Source: QVMG01 sp032073245 (GTDB taxonomy: Bacteria; Bacteroidota; Bacteroidia; Bacteroidales; Tannerellaceae). Taken from it: DNA of 64,000 bases. Shown here piece after piece: positions 1 through 7,714 of this stretch (its first letter is position 1; each line of letters begins with the position of its first letter). The position numbers and the translations under genes were made by a program. The notes below the pieces were generated by a model. That model made no database searches. It was not told where the DNA came from and saw only the letters and a program-made list of their open reading frames with translations. The stretch covers positions 1-64,000 of the forward strand of contig DAMANX010000017.1 in the NCBI GenBank assembly GCA_032073245.1, read 5' to 3'.

Positions 1-29
1 TCCGCTGTAAAACAAAATTTTACAGCGGA
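1..29. terminator. Perfect 12-bp inverted repeat, probable terminator
   Basis: Bases 1-12 (TCCGCTGTAAAA) and 18-29 (TTTTACAGCGGA) are perfect complements around a 5-nt loop, flanked by A and T runs. It probably terminates a gene to the left of the window; no gene of this window ends here. Confidence 0.5.
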
Positions 30-59
30 TATTCTCCTGTTTGTGAATAATACAGATTA

Positions 60-119
60 GATGTTTTTTGTTGCAAATTCGAGTTATATTTAAAAATTAA
101 ATCTGCAACAAAAAACATC
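60..119. repeat. Perfect 16-bp inverted repeat
   Basis: GATGTTTTTTGTTGCA at 60-75 is exactly complementary to 104-119, separated by 28 nt of AT-rich sequence. It lies between the end of the lipocalin gene and the left edge. It could be a terminator pair or a short mobile repeat; the sequence does not decide. Confidence 0.5.
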
Positions 120-125
120 ATTATA

Positions 126-158
126 AAATAAGTCTGTTTAATTAAAGCAGGCTTATTT
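126..158 (-). terminator. Hairpin at the lipocalin stop codon
   Basis: AAATAAG-CTG pairs with CAG-CTTATTT around the lipocalin stop codon (142-144). Read on the minus strand the stem is followed by TTTTAT, so it is a plausible intrinsic terminator that includes the last codons. Confidence 0.45.
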
Positions 159-738
159 CTTCTATAGTATAAATGCAGTAATCTCCTTCTACTCCTGCAT
201 CACGTCCTTGATCAGGCCAGGTCAGATTGGTAATATTGTATCCCAGGCTCATTGCTTCCTGTAAATATTCTTTACGAATATGCGGTGGCATATCATTCGT
301 ACGTGATAATATCCACATATAATGATGATTCTTGCCTACTACTAATGCATATTTATAATCTTTGTCGATTTTCACAACATTATAGCCGGAATAAAATGGT
401 CCAAAGAAAGAAACCTTCAATCTGGCTTCATCTTTATCACCAGCAAATAGTGCCTTACCGGTTACTTCTTTATAATCTTCTTTTTCTACGTCGTAACCAC
501 TGTTTACAACATTAATACTGCCGTCTTTATTCATAGTATATTCAGCTGTTGTAAAATCCAGATGACGTTCAAACATGTTTTTCATACGGGCTATTTCATA
601 CCATTTACCCATATATTTCTTTGCATCAAAAGGTTTTACAGGAGTTACACCTTTAGGAGTAATCTTCATTTGGTAAATTAAAGCCATAGTACCTAAAGCA
701 AGAAGGCTCCCTCCAATCACATAATTTCTTGTTTTCAT
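142..738 (-). CDS. Lipocalin family protein (Blc-like)
   Basis: This is a 198-residue lipocalin of the bacterial Blc type, which binds lipids or other hydrophobic ligands at the cell envelope. The family signature GKWYEIAR lies at residues 44-51, and the barrel motifs SFFGPFYSGYNV and YALVVG...WILSR follow. Residues about 6-24 are hydrophobic, so the protein is probably exported or membrane-anchored; there is no lipobox cysteine, unlike E. coli Blc. A 63-codon gene ends 12 bp upstream on the same strand, so the two are probably co-transcribed. Length is slightly above the usual 170-180 because of the N-terminal anchor. The family call is secure; the ligand is unknown. Confidence 0.9.
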   Translation of the reverse strand: MKTRNYVIGGSLLALGTMALIYQMKITPKGVTPVKPFDAKKYMGKWYEIARMKNMFERHLDFTTAEYTMNKDGSINVVNSGYDVEKEDYKEVTGKALFAGDKDEARLKVSFFGPFYSGYNVVKIDKDYKYALVVGKNHHYMWILSRTNDMPPHIRKEYLQEAMSLGYNITNLTWPDQGRDAGVEGDYCIYTIEEISLL

Positions 739-750
739 TTTAATAAGGGG

Positions 751-942
751 TTATATTTTATATTCGTTAATCTTTTCTCCGGATTCAATATGCATATCCA
801 TCAAAGGTTGGGAGTGCGTTTGTTCATCAATGAGTCTTTGTAATTCGGACTTTTGATCTCTTGGCGGTTCCTCAACCTTGTTGATATGATTGATCTGAGG
901 TTGCTGGTTGGGATTCTGGGATTTGTTTTCATCTCGTTCCAT
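751..942 (-). CDS. Small hydrophilic hypothetical protein
   Basis: A 63-residue, highly charged protein rich in Gln, Asn and Glu, with no transmembrane segment, signal peptide or recognised domain; the middle (EPPRDQKSELQRLIDEQ) could form a short helix. It is supported mainly by position: same strand, 12 bp upstream of the lipocalin gene, with an ATG start after an AT-rich stretch. An ORF on the opposite strand overlaps it but has no recognisable protein features. Function unknown; it may be a spurious ORF. Confidence 0.5.
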   Translation of the reverse strand: MERDENKSQNPNQQPQINHINKVEEPPRDQKSELQRLIDEQTHSQPLMDMHIESGEKINEYKI

Positions 943-1188
943 AGTTTTAGTTTTTTTAATTATAAATTGAACTCTACATATACAACATTCTATGATGGTA
1001 AGGAGTTTTGTATATATGGTGGATTATATGTAAAAATAGTTATAAATAGTCATTTCAACCTTTTCCAGTGAGCTTTGTTATTAACTATACCCAGGCGCTT
1101 TAAAGAAAAATAGAATTGTTTTAATAGCGGAAGGCTGGATTCACTTGGGATGATTATTTAGAAAACGTTTAACTAAAAAAATAAAGCT

Positions 1189-1533
1189 ATGAATATGTTA
1201 GAAAAGAAAATGAATCTGGCACATAAACTTGGAGAATGTGTGATAACTTGTAACTATTGCTTCAATGCCTGTCTGGAAGAAGATGATATAAAAATGATGA
1301 AAGAATGTATCAAACTAGATAAGGAATGTGCTGCTATTTGCCAATCTACTTTAGGATTAATCAATAGAGGCGGACGTTTCGTGAATGAGGCGCTTGATAT
1401 GTGTGTAAAGGTATGCGAAGCTTGCGCAGACGAATGCCGTAAATATCCGCATGAACATTGTAAAGTTTGCGCAAAAGCATGTGACGAATGTGCTGCTGCT
1501 TGCCGTGATTTTATGCAAAGCATTCGAAAATAA
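1189..1533 (+). CDS. Four-helix-bundle, Cys-rich copper-binding protein (DUF326/Csp-like)
   Basis: A 114-residue protein with 16 cysteines, at positions 17, 21, 24, 28, 40, 47, 51, 72, 76, 79, 83, 91, 94, 98, 101 and 105. Most are spaced three or four residues apart, so they line the same face of helices, as in copper storage proteins (Csp) and other DUF326 proteins that hold many Cu(I) ions inside a four-helix bundle. There is no signal peptide, so it should be cytosolic like Csp3. The gene is monocistronic and ends at a strong terminator shared with the convergent oxidoreductase. No copper exporter or regulator is adjacent. The family is clear; copper storage itself is inferred. Confidence 0.88.
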   Translation: MNMLEKKMNLAHKLGECVITCNYCFNACLEEDDIKMMKECIKLDKECAAICQSTLGLINRGGRFVNEALDMCVKVCEACADECRKYPHEHCKVCAKACDECAAACRDFMQSIRK

Positions 1534-1583
1534 ACAAAGAAAAAGGGCATATCCGGACTCAGATAACGAGGAAGGATTTGCTT

Positions 1584-1621
1584 AAATGGTTGCACGATAT
1601 CGGGTGTGCAACCATTTTTTT
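1584..1621. terminator. Bidirectional intrinsic terminator
   Basis: A perfect 12-bp stem (AAATGGTTGCAC at 1584-1595 with GTGCAACCATTT at 1606-1617) is followed by a T run. It sits between the convergent copper-protein and aldo/keto reductase genes. Confidence 0.85.
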
Positions 1622-2516
1622 ATGCTTTTACATTGCGCATTACCCGTTCAATAGCATCGTCCATTTGAGCAATTGACTCCAACCCCAAAGTCATGCCATG
1701 AACATTTCCTTCAGTGAGCGCAAAACGAATAGATTGTTCACGTTCAGCATCACTAACATGTTTCCCTTCTCCAAAGATTTTCATGCCGATAACGCCTTTT
1801 CCGTTTGCTTGTGCTTTAGCCAGGACTCCTTTTATCACATCAATATCCCCATCCATATGGGAACCAAAAGGATTTATACGTGCCATAATAACATCCACCC
1901 ATGGAGATTCAGCTGCTTTTTGTAAAGCCTCAAGATTATGGCAAGAGACCCCTATGGCTTTGACTTTCCCTTCTTGTTTAGCTTTAGAAAGTCCATCCAT
2001 ATAATGTTTACGTGTCTCGGTCCAGTCCCCACTGGTCATACAATGCATTAACAGGATATCGATATAGTCGCTACCAAGTTCCTGGCGCATGCGGTCGACA
2101 ACGTTTTCAACTGATTCTATGCGATCCGAACCATCCGGATGGGTCCATATTTTAGTGCTTAATATTACTTTATCACGTGGAAGGCCCTTTATTGATTCAC
2201 CTACAAAAGGCTGAGAACCATACCCGTCGGCCATATCAAATAGTCGTATTCCTCTATCATAACCATGCCTAGCCAGTTTTTTGAAATTCTCCATGCCTAG
2301 ACGTGTCTGATTGGACGCTTTATTATATCCAACAGTTCCGGTTCCCATCGCTATACGTGAAACTATCAGTCCGGAATTACCTAATTTTACCTGGTCAACT
2401 ATTGTTTCCGGAGATAATGTATGTCCGATATTTGCTATACTATTAGCTGACAATGATAGACCGGCTACTCCCAGTACTCCAGTCTTAATAAATCTGCGTC
2501 GGTTCATTTTACTCAT
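1620..2516 (-). CDS. Tat-exported aldo/keto reductase
   Basis: A 298-residue NAD(P)H-dependent oxidoreductase of the aldo/keto reductase family. The N-terminus carries a twin-arginine signal (NRRRFIK, then a hydrophobic stretch through about residue 27), so the folded enzyme is probably exported. The AKR tetrad is visible: Asp and Tyr in FDMADGYG, Lys in STKIWTH and His in LLMHC. The C-terminal NADPH-binding part is shorter than in classical 320-residue AKRs, as usual for this Tat-associated Bacteroidota group. It is apparently a single-gene unit. The substrate cannot be read from the sequence. Confidence 0.9.
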   Translation of the reverse strand: MSKMNRRRFIKTGVLGVAGLSLSANSIANIGHTLSPETIVDQVKLGNSGLIVSRIAMGTGTVGYNKASNQTRLGMENFKKLARHGYDRGIRLFDMADGYGSQPFVGESIKGLPRDKVILSTKIWTHPDGSDRIESVENVVDRMRQELGSDYIDILLMHCMTSGDWTETRKHYMDGLSKAKQEGKVKAIGVSCHNLEALQKAAESPWVDVIMARINPFGSHMDGDIDVIKGVLAKAQANGKGVIGMKIFGEGKHVSDAEREQSIRFALTEGNVHGMTLGLESIAQMDDAIERVMRNVKA

Positions 2517-2637
2517 AGAATTCCGTTTTACTCATAATGGATTATTAAATAAAAGATTGCAATATAATTATTTTTTTGATGAGGCTATATAAGAAAAGAT
2601 AGTTTTGGATTAAACAGTATGAACAATGAAATGAAAT

Positions 2638-3303
2638 TTATTCTTGAGGTTCGTTGACCTGCCTTTCTTGTTCTTCTTCCATATTCTCTCTCATCTCTCT
2701 GGTTGTCTTTTCTTTTTTTCTTTGCCGCCACAATTCATATTGATGTAAAATAATGCATCCGAGGATTAATAATATCCCTGTTATCTCCCAAAATTCAGTA
2801 TTGCTTTGAACTATTAATAATATTCCTAAAATTAATGCTACCCAAAAGATAAGAGGACGAATTTCAATAAGAGAAAGCACCGGATGTTTCCATTCATATA
2901 AAGTATCAATATACAGTTTTTCATCTGGAAATTTTTCAATCAAATGATTTAGCTCGGCAATGGCAAATTGTTTTCTTTTTGTGTGGTAATAGATAATAGC
3001 ACGATTGAACAGTAGATTTATGTAAACTTTTTCATTCCATATATCGGTTATTTTATCATCAGTCTCAAAAAGGTGTATGGAACGTAAGATGATAGGTAAA
3101 GCCTTGTCGAATTCACCGATGTTGACCAGCATAATTCCATAATCTGCCCAGGAACGCGTCATGCGGATACGGCTTTCATAACTTGGAAAATTAAAATTCT
3201 CCATTTCATCGTATATCTCTTTTACTTCGTGCCGTAATTGCTCAATGTCTATATCCTCTGATTTATTGGTAAAACTATTAAAGAAATCTTTTATCTGTTT
3301 CAT
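2638..3303 (-). CDS. Hypothetical protein with TPR-like region and two C-terminal membrane helices
   Basis: The start is placed at the Met of MKQIKDFFNSF (3303), or possibly three codons upstream at 3312. A longer ORF reaches 3381, but its first 23-26 codons read through a promoter repeat with a -7 box at 3326-3333, so they are unlikely to be translated. Residues about 15-130 are helical and resemble a divergent tetratricopeptide arrangement. Two hydrophobic helices follow (around IRPLIFWVALILGILLIV and ITGILLILGCIIL), then a charged tail rich in Arg, Lys and Glu. It is probably an inner-membrane protein with cytoplasmic domains. Function unknown. Confidence 0.7.
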   Translation of the reverse strand: MKQIKDFFNSFTNKSEDIDIEQLRHEVKEIYDEMENFNFPSYESRIRMTRSWADYGIMLVNIGEFDKALPIILRSIHLFETDDKITDIWNEKVYINLLFNRAIIYYHTKRKQFAIAELNHLIEKFPDEKLYIDTLYEWKHPVLSLIEIRPLIFWVALILGILLIVQSNTEFWEITGILLILGCIILHQYELWRQRKKEKTTREMRENMEEEQERQVNEPQE

Positions 3304-3325
3304 AGTAAACATCTGTATGTTCCAA

Positions 3326-3402
3326 CAAATATAATGAAAGCCGAGCGCAGAGCCAAGCTTGCTTGGGCTATGCCAAGGCACATCTTATATTCTACAAATA
3401 TA
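3326..3402 (-). promoter_or_regulatory. Promoter-carrying dispersed repeat, copy 1
   Basis: On the minus strand this block carries two -7 boxes of TAnnTTTG type, complements of CAAATATA at 3395-3402 and 3326-3333, spaced 69 bp. Between them lie GAAAGCCGAGCGCAGAGCC and a small palindrome around AAGCTTGCTT. Related copies lie at 39196-39274 and 60962-61035. The box nearer the gene would give a leader of about 15-20 nt. Confidence 0.75.
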
Positions 3403-3510
3403 GAGATTATTCCATATTCATTAGTGTAATGTGTTTCATTTCATTCCCCCAAAAAAGTTCTATTTTTATAAAATGCCTATTTTGGACAACTCTTAATCAA
3501 GAATACAAGT

Positions 3511-3518
3511 TATATTTG
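3511..3518 (+). promoter_or_regulatory. -7 promoter box of the AraC operon
   Basis: TATATTTG matches the Bacteroidota TAnnTTTG -7 box and ends 22 bp before the AraC-type gene start at 3541. No convincing -33 TTTG is seen at the usual distance. Confidence 0.6.
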
Positions 3519-3540
3519 CTATTATACCTGTTAATAAAGA

Positions 3541-4692
3541 ATGAATATAGAGACAGAAAATCGGTATTGCCAAAGTTGTGGGATGCCTTTAAATCTTTCG
3601 AAGATAGAATATCTGGGAACACTATCTGATCAGGCACCAAGTGATGAATATTGTTATTATTGTCTGAAAGATGGCAAATATACAGTGGATTACTCTATGG
3701 AACAAATGCTGGAAGTATGGGTTAAGTATACCGATAAATACAACGAATATGCTAATACTTGCTATCAGCCTCAGGAACTACGGAACTTACTTACTGAACG
3801 TATGCCTGGCTTGAAGCGATGGCATCAAAGGGAAGTGACAGAGAATACTCATTTTGAGGTAGTAAATAGAGTACAAATTTATATCAATCAGTATCTTTTT
3901 GAACTGCTCGAAGCAGAGCTGTTATCTCAAATGGCCGGATTATCTTTGTTTCATTTTCGCAGAGTATTCAGGGAGATAACCGGAGAGAATATAGGAAGTT
4001 ATATACAGCGACTTCGTTTGGAATATATTGCATATAAACTTATATCTACTGATATTCAATTATCACAATTGATTCAGCAAACACAGGTATATACAAAGTC
4101 CAGTCTTTCAAAGGCGTTTCGTAAGCATTTCGGATTATCGCCGATGGAATATAGAAAGCAATTCAGACTGACAGGGGAGAATGGACAAAATGATGTTCAA
4201 TTGGACTTACAACCCCAGATTAAAAGGATGTCTTCACTTCCTATTATTTACCTGCAGGTGGGGAATGCTTATAATAATCTGAAAGTATACAGAGATCTTT
4301 GGAAAAGATTAATAAACTTTGCTCAGGAGAATAAATTGACAGATAGTTCCAATACATTTATCAGTGTAAGCCTGGATGAACCCTCGATTACCAAACCCGA
4401 ACAATGCAGATTCTATCTGGGAATTACGGTTGATAATACATTTAAACCTAGTGGAGCATTCGGTAGTATGGAGATACACGGTGGGCTTTACGCTATATTC
4501 CGGCATAAAGGGAGTCATTCGCTACTACCTGCGTTGTACCGGTATATTTATCTCAATTGGTTTCCTGCAGTAAGTTATCGGCAAAGTGAACCGTTGACTT
4601 TCGAAAGTTATATTACTACTCCACGGGAAGTACCTGAAAGTGATTTATTAACAGAAATATATATACCCATAGAAAAAATTGAAGCATTATGA
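3541..4692 (+). CDS. AraC-type regulator with N-terminal zinc ribbon and C-terminal GyrI-like effector domain
   Basis: This 383-residue regulator has three parts. A zinc ribbon with CxxC pairs at Cys10/13 and Cys38/41 comes first (putative zinc-ribbon family). An AraC/XylS double helix-turn-helix follows at about residues 115-205. From about 225 to the end is a GyrI-like/AraC effector-binding domain that usually binds a hydrophobic or cationic drug. It is the first gene of a compact operon: its TGA overlaps the next gene's ATG, and a second GyrI-like protein is encoded two genes later. A multidrug or stress sensor is the likely role; the zinc ribbon on an AraC protein is unusual. Domain calls are secure, target genes are not known. 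Confidence 0.88.
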   Translation: MNIETENRYCQSCGMPLNLSKIEYLGTLSDQAPSDEYCYYCLKDGKYTVDYSMEQMLEVWVKYTDKYNEYANTCYQPQELRNLLTERMPGLKRWHQREVTENTHFEVVNRVQIYINQYLFELLEAELLSQMAGLSLFHFRRVFREITGENIGSYIQRLRLEYIAYKLISTDIQLSQLIQQTQVYTKSSLSKAFRKHFGLSPMEYRKQFRLTGENGQNDVQLDLQPQIKRMSSLPIIYLQVGNAYNNLKVYRDLWKRLINFAQENKLTDSSNTFISVSLDEPSITKPEQCRFYLGITVDNTFKPSGAFGSMEIHGGLYAIFRHKGSHSLLPALYRYIYLNWFPAVSYRQSEPLTFESYITTPREVPESDLLTEIYIPIEKIEAL

Positions 4693-5513
4693 TGGAATTA
4701 CCGGAAGTCCTGTCAATAAGTAAACAGGCAGAAGATATGTTGAAAGGCAAAGTTATTCAGGAAGTTTTTACTCCAACAAATCCTCATAAATTTGCTTTCT
4801 TTAATGATACGCCGGAGGCATATAAAACAATGTTGACAGGTAAAAAAATACTTTCTTCTGACGGAGTCGGAATGTATGTAGATCTTCATCTGGAAGATGA
4901 TATTCATATAAGTATTGGTGATGGGATAAATATGAAATATGGAGAAGAATCGGATAAGATTCCCGAAAAATACCAGTTGCTACTTACTTTTAATGACAAT
5001 AGTTTTCTGGTGTTTACTATTGGTATGTATGGAGCTATCTTCGCTTATAAAGGAAAACTAGGGAATAAATATCATACAATGAGCGTTGAGAAGATTTCAC
5101 CCCTGAATGATGCATTCGATGAAAAATATTTTCTTGGATTATTTCAAAATGAAAGAGAGACTTTATCTGCTAAAGCTTTATTAGCAACAGAGCAACGTAT
5201 CCCAGGAGTAGGAAATGGTGTAACACAGGATATTCTTTTTAATGCCCGTATCAACCCAAAGCGTAAGATAGGTACACTCTCTGAAAAGGATAGAAAGACA
5301 ATCTTTCGTTCTCTTAAAGATACCTTGAAGAAGATGACCGAAGAAGGAGGCCGAAATACCGAAAAAAACTTATCGGGAGAGAAAGGAGGATATCAGACTA
5401 TTCTTTCTTCCAAGACATACAAAGAACCCTGCCCTGTATGTGGTGGCGTGATTGTAAAAGAATCTTTTATGGGAGGTACAGTTTATTATTGTCCGAATTG
5501 CCAACCTCTTTAA
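4689..5513 (+). CDS. Fpg/Nei-family DNA glycosylase-like protein lacking the N-terminal proline
   Basis: A 274-residue relative of formamidopyrimidine-DNA glycosylase and endonuclease VIII, which remove oxidised bases. The family N-terminus (LPEV), the helix-two-turn-helix segment with QRIPGVGN, and the C-terminal zinc finger (C248xxC251 ... C268xxC271) are all present, and length is normal. The usual N-terminal catalytic Pro before Glu-Leu-Pro-Glu is absent: the sequence reads MMELPEV. Either ATG (4689 or 4692) leaves Met at the N-terminus, since Met aminopeptidase does not cut before Met or Glu. The enzyme may use another alpha-amine, as NEIL3 uses Val, or may only bind DNA. The start overlaps the AraC stop, implying translational coupling. 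Confidence 0.85.
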   Translation: MMELPEVLSISKQAEDMLKGKVIQEVFTPTNPHKFAFFNDTPEAYKTMLTGKKILSSDGVGMYVDLHLEDDIHISIGDGINMKYGEESDKIPEKYQLLLTFNDNSFLVFTIGMYGAIFAYKGKLGNKYHTMSVEKISPLNDAFDEKYFLGLFQNERETLSAKALLATEQRIPGVGNGVTQDILFNARINPKRKIGTLSEKDRKTIFRSLKDTLKKMTEEGGRNTEKNLSGEKGGYQTILSSKTYKEPCPVCGGVIVKESFMGGTVYYCPNCQPL

Positions 5514-5532
5514 TTTACATATAGAGTTTTAT

Positions 5533-6141
5533 ATGAAAAATAAAATATATGACTTCCTTAAAGGGACTGTAATCGGACGCATACTGGAAACTGATGAGAC
5601 TATTTATTCCCTGGAAGAAGGAAAGCTTGAAGGCGTTTATTCCGACCAGATGATTTTTTCTGATTTATCGGCCACAGAGAATGGTATTCAGTTTCAAATG
5701 ACTACCATAACTAAAGAAAAAGTCTATGAACTTGATCATCACGGCGATCGGAACCGGACTGTAAAGGATTTCACCGGAACAAGTGTTTTCCGTTACGAAT
5801 TAGCTATGCGGAAAAGTACTTCGGAAATAACCGGTTATGTACATTGTATTTCCTCCACTGTCGTCGATCATACAATGGAGGCTGTTGTCTATGGTGTACA
5901 TAATATGAAACTGGAAAACGAACAACTCAGGTGGAATGAGCAGCAGCTTTTTTACCGTGATAATCCTGCTGGCAATGGCCACTATCGTCCTGTAGCGTTT
6001 GATTCATCTGTTCGTTTTTATCTTCAAGAAGGGAAACTTATATTTGAATATCTTCCCATATTTTTTGATGTAAATCCTGAAACTATGGTGAAAACTCCAT
6101 CGAAAGATAAATATCCACCCTATATAACACGGGAAAAATAA
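5533..6141 (+). CDS. Conserved-looking hypothetical protein, third gene of the AraC operon
   Basis: A 202-residue soluble protein with no signal peptide, membrane helix or domain that I recognise. It is rich in beta-strand-forming segments and has a DHHGDRNRTVKDF segment and a His-Tyr motif (GNGHYRP) that could bind metal, but this is a guess. It starts 19 bp after the glycosylase-like gene and ends 11 bp before a GyrI-like gene, so it belongs to the same transcript. It may act on the compound sensed by the two effector-binding domains. Function unknown. Confidence 0.75.
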   Translation: MKNKIYDFLKGTVIGRILETDETIYSLEEGKLEGVYSDQMIFSDLSATENGIQFQMTTITKEKVYELDHHGDRNRTVKDFTGTSVFRYELAMRKSTSEITGYVHCISSTVVDHTMEAVVYGVHNMKLENEQLRWNEQQLFYRDNPAGNGHYRPVAFDSSVRFYLQEGKLIFEYLPIFFDVNPETMVKTPSKDKYPPYITREK

Positions 6142-6152
6142 AACTAAAAATT

Positions 6153-6626
6153 ATGCCAAGAATTACAGATAATACACTTTTGGTAAAGTGTGAACAGCCG
6201 GTTCTTTATATCCGGCATCAAACAAATATGATGGAATTTCCTCAATTAATAGGTAAATATTTTCAAGAAATTGGAGCTTATATTGAAGACATAGGAGGAG
6301 AAATGACAGATACTCCATACGTTGCCTTTCTCGATTTTCGGACAATGACTGATCAGAACATGCATGTAGAGATAGGTATTCCTGTTTCTAGTGAAATTCC
6401 TGGAAAGGGAAATATAAAATCAAAAATATTACCCAAAACCAAAATCGTATTTGCCTACTTCCGAGGAGATTATTCAGAAATGATTCCTTTCTATGATGAT
6501 ATATTGAAATGGGTTAAAGAACGAGGCATGGAGATTATTGGCGATACCTACGAATATTATCTTAATGGTCTCGGCTATCCTATGGATGAGATGTTAACGC
6601 GGGTAGAATTGCCAATTGTACCTTAG
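6153..6626 (+). CDS. Stand-alone GyrI-like effector-binding domain protein
   Basis: A 157-residue protein consisting of one GyrI-like/AraC effector-binding domain, with the typical pattern of a central acidic strand, IGIPV, a KIVFAYFRGDYSEM segment and YEYYLNG near the end. Such stand-alone domains bind small hydrophobic molecules; a few hydrolyse or sequester cyclopropane-type toxins. It closes the four-gene operon that begins with the AraC regulator, whose own C-terminus has the same fold, so the two may share a ligand. No enzyme active site can be assigned from sequence alone. Confidence 0.85.
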   Translation: MPRITDNTLLVKCEQPVLYIRHQTNMMEFPQLIGKYFQEIGAYIEDIGGEMTDTPYVAFLDFRTMTDQNMHVEIGIPVSSEIPGKGNIKSKILPKTKIVFAYFRGDYSEMIPFYDDILKWVKERGMEIIGDTYEYYLNGLGYPMDEMLTRVELPIVP

Positions 6627-6732
6627 ATATTTATCTTAATTTACAATCACTTTATAGGTTTCTCCCTGAAGTAAATTATATACTATTGTGAGTAATAAAA
6701 ACTAATATCCTATTATAAAGGTTGTAAATGCA

Positions 6733-6740
6733 TATATTTG
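6733..6740 (+). promoter_or_regulatory. -7 promoter box of the methyltransferase gene
   Basis: TATATTTG matches TAnnTTTG and lies 28 bp before the methyltransferase start at 6768. Confidence 0.6.
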
Positions 6741-6767
6741 TTCTTTCAATCATAAAATCTACATCTA

Positions 6768-7571
6768 ATGGATATCAATACATCAAGACCTGAACTTTTT
6801 CGAAAGACAATTGCTTCAATCTGGACTGATCCTTATATTCAGAATAATCTTCTTTCCGAACATCTGGATTTAACTTCAGATGGAGCTAGCCGTAATGAGC
6901 AGTCTATTCGGGCAATTACGGATTTTGTTAATAATGAAATACCACGAGAAAGTCGTCTGCTCGATCTGGGTTGCGGACCGGGTCTTTATACCACCATCTT
7001 TAACCAACAAGGGCATACAGTAACGGGTATTGATTTAAACCGGAAATCCATTCTTTATGCCCGTGAGCAAAATGATAAGATAACTTATATTGAAGGCGAT
7101 TATATACGTGATTTTCCGGAAGGAACTTATGATGCGATTACTTTGATTTATTGTGATTTGGGAACCCATTCTGATATTGATCGTGATACTTTGTTGCATA
7201 ATTGCTTTAAATCGCTTGCTCCCGGTGGTAAACTTATATTCGATGTTTTCAATGAAAAGCTTACCGAAGATAAACAGGAAGGAAAGAACTGGGAATTTAG
7301 TCCGGATGCCGGTTTTTGGGCTCCTAGTGAACATCTGGTATTGATGCAAACCTTTCATTATCCCGAGAACCGTACCTTTGCGTATCAATACAACCTGATT
7401 GTGGGTTCCTCAATCACTCATTTTATTATTTGGGAAAGATATTATACTGATAATGAGATTATGGGCATTTTGAAGAACATAGGTTTCCGGAATATTCAGA
7501 TCCGATATGATCTACTGGAGAAAAATGATTTTACTTCCAATAATCAGATGTTTGTTGTAGCGAAAAAATAA
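6768..7571 (+). CDS. Class I SAM-dependent methyltransferase
   Basis: A 267-residue methyltransferase with the Rossmann motif I LLDLGCGPG, an acidic residue at the end of strand 2 (VTGIDLN), a motif IV region (YDAITLIYCDLG) and SLAPGGKLIFDVF. It is cytosolic and probably acts on a small molecule; the domain order fits the Methyltransf_25/11 group. It has its own -7 box and no close partner gene. The long aromatic C-terminal half presumably forms the substrate lid. The exact substrate is unknown. Confidence 0.88.
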   Translation: MDINTSRPELFRKTIASIWTDPYIQNNLLSEHLDLTSDGASRNEQSIRAITDFVNNEIPRESRLLDLGCGPGLYTTIFNQQGHTVTGIDLNRKSILYAREQNDKITYIEGDYIRDFPEGTYDAITLIYCDLGTHSDIDRDTLLHNCFKSLAPGGKLIFDVFNEKLTEDKQEGKNWEFSPDAGFWAPSEHLVLMQTFHYPENRTFAYQYNLIVGSSITHFIIWERYYTDNEIMGILKNIGFRNIQIRYDLLEKNDFTSNNQMFVVAKK

Positions 7572-7714
7572 CTTTATATTATTTCTTCTTTGTTTCCTGA
7601 GACATCTTATGTATCCTATGATTAAGAAGTCTTCTATTTATAAAATCTGAACCATTTTTAATTTTAATATGTTACCTTATTAACTAAAACCAAGTTTCAA
7701 TTTAAAAATTAATT

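Noticed and set aside
3304..3381. N-terminal extension of the TPR-like membrane protein
   Set aside because: It is the reading frame of a promoter repeat with -7 boxes on the same strand, so transcription probably starts downstream of it.
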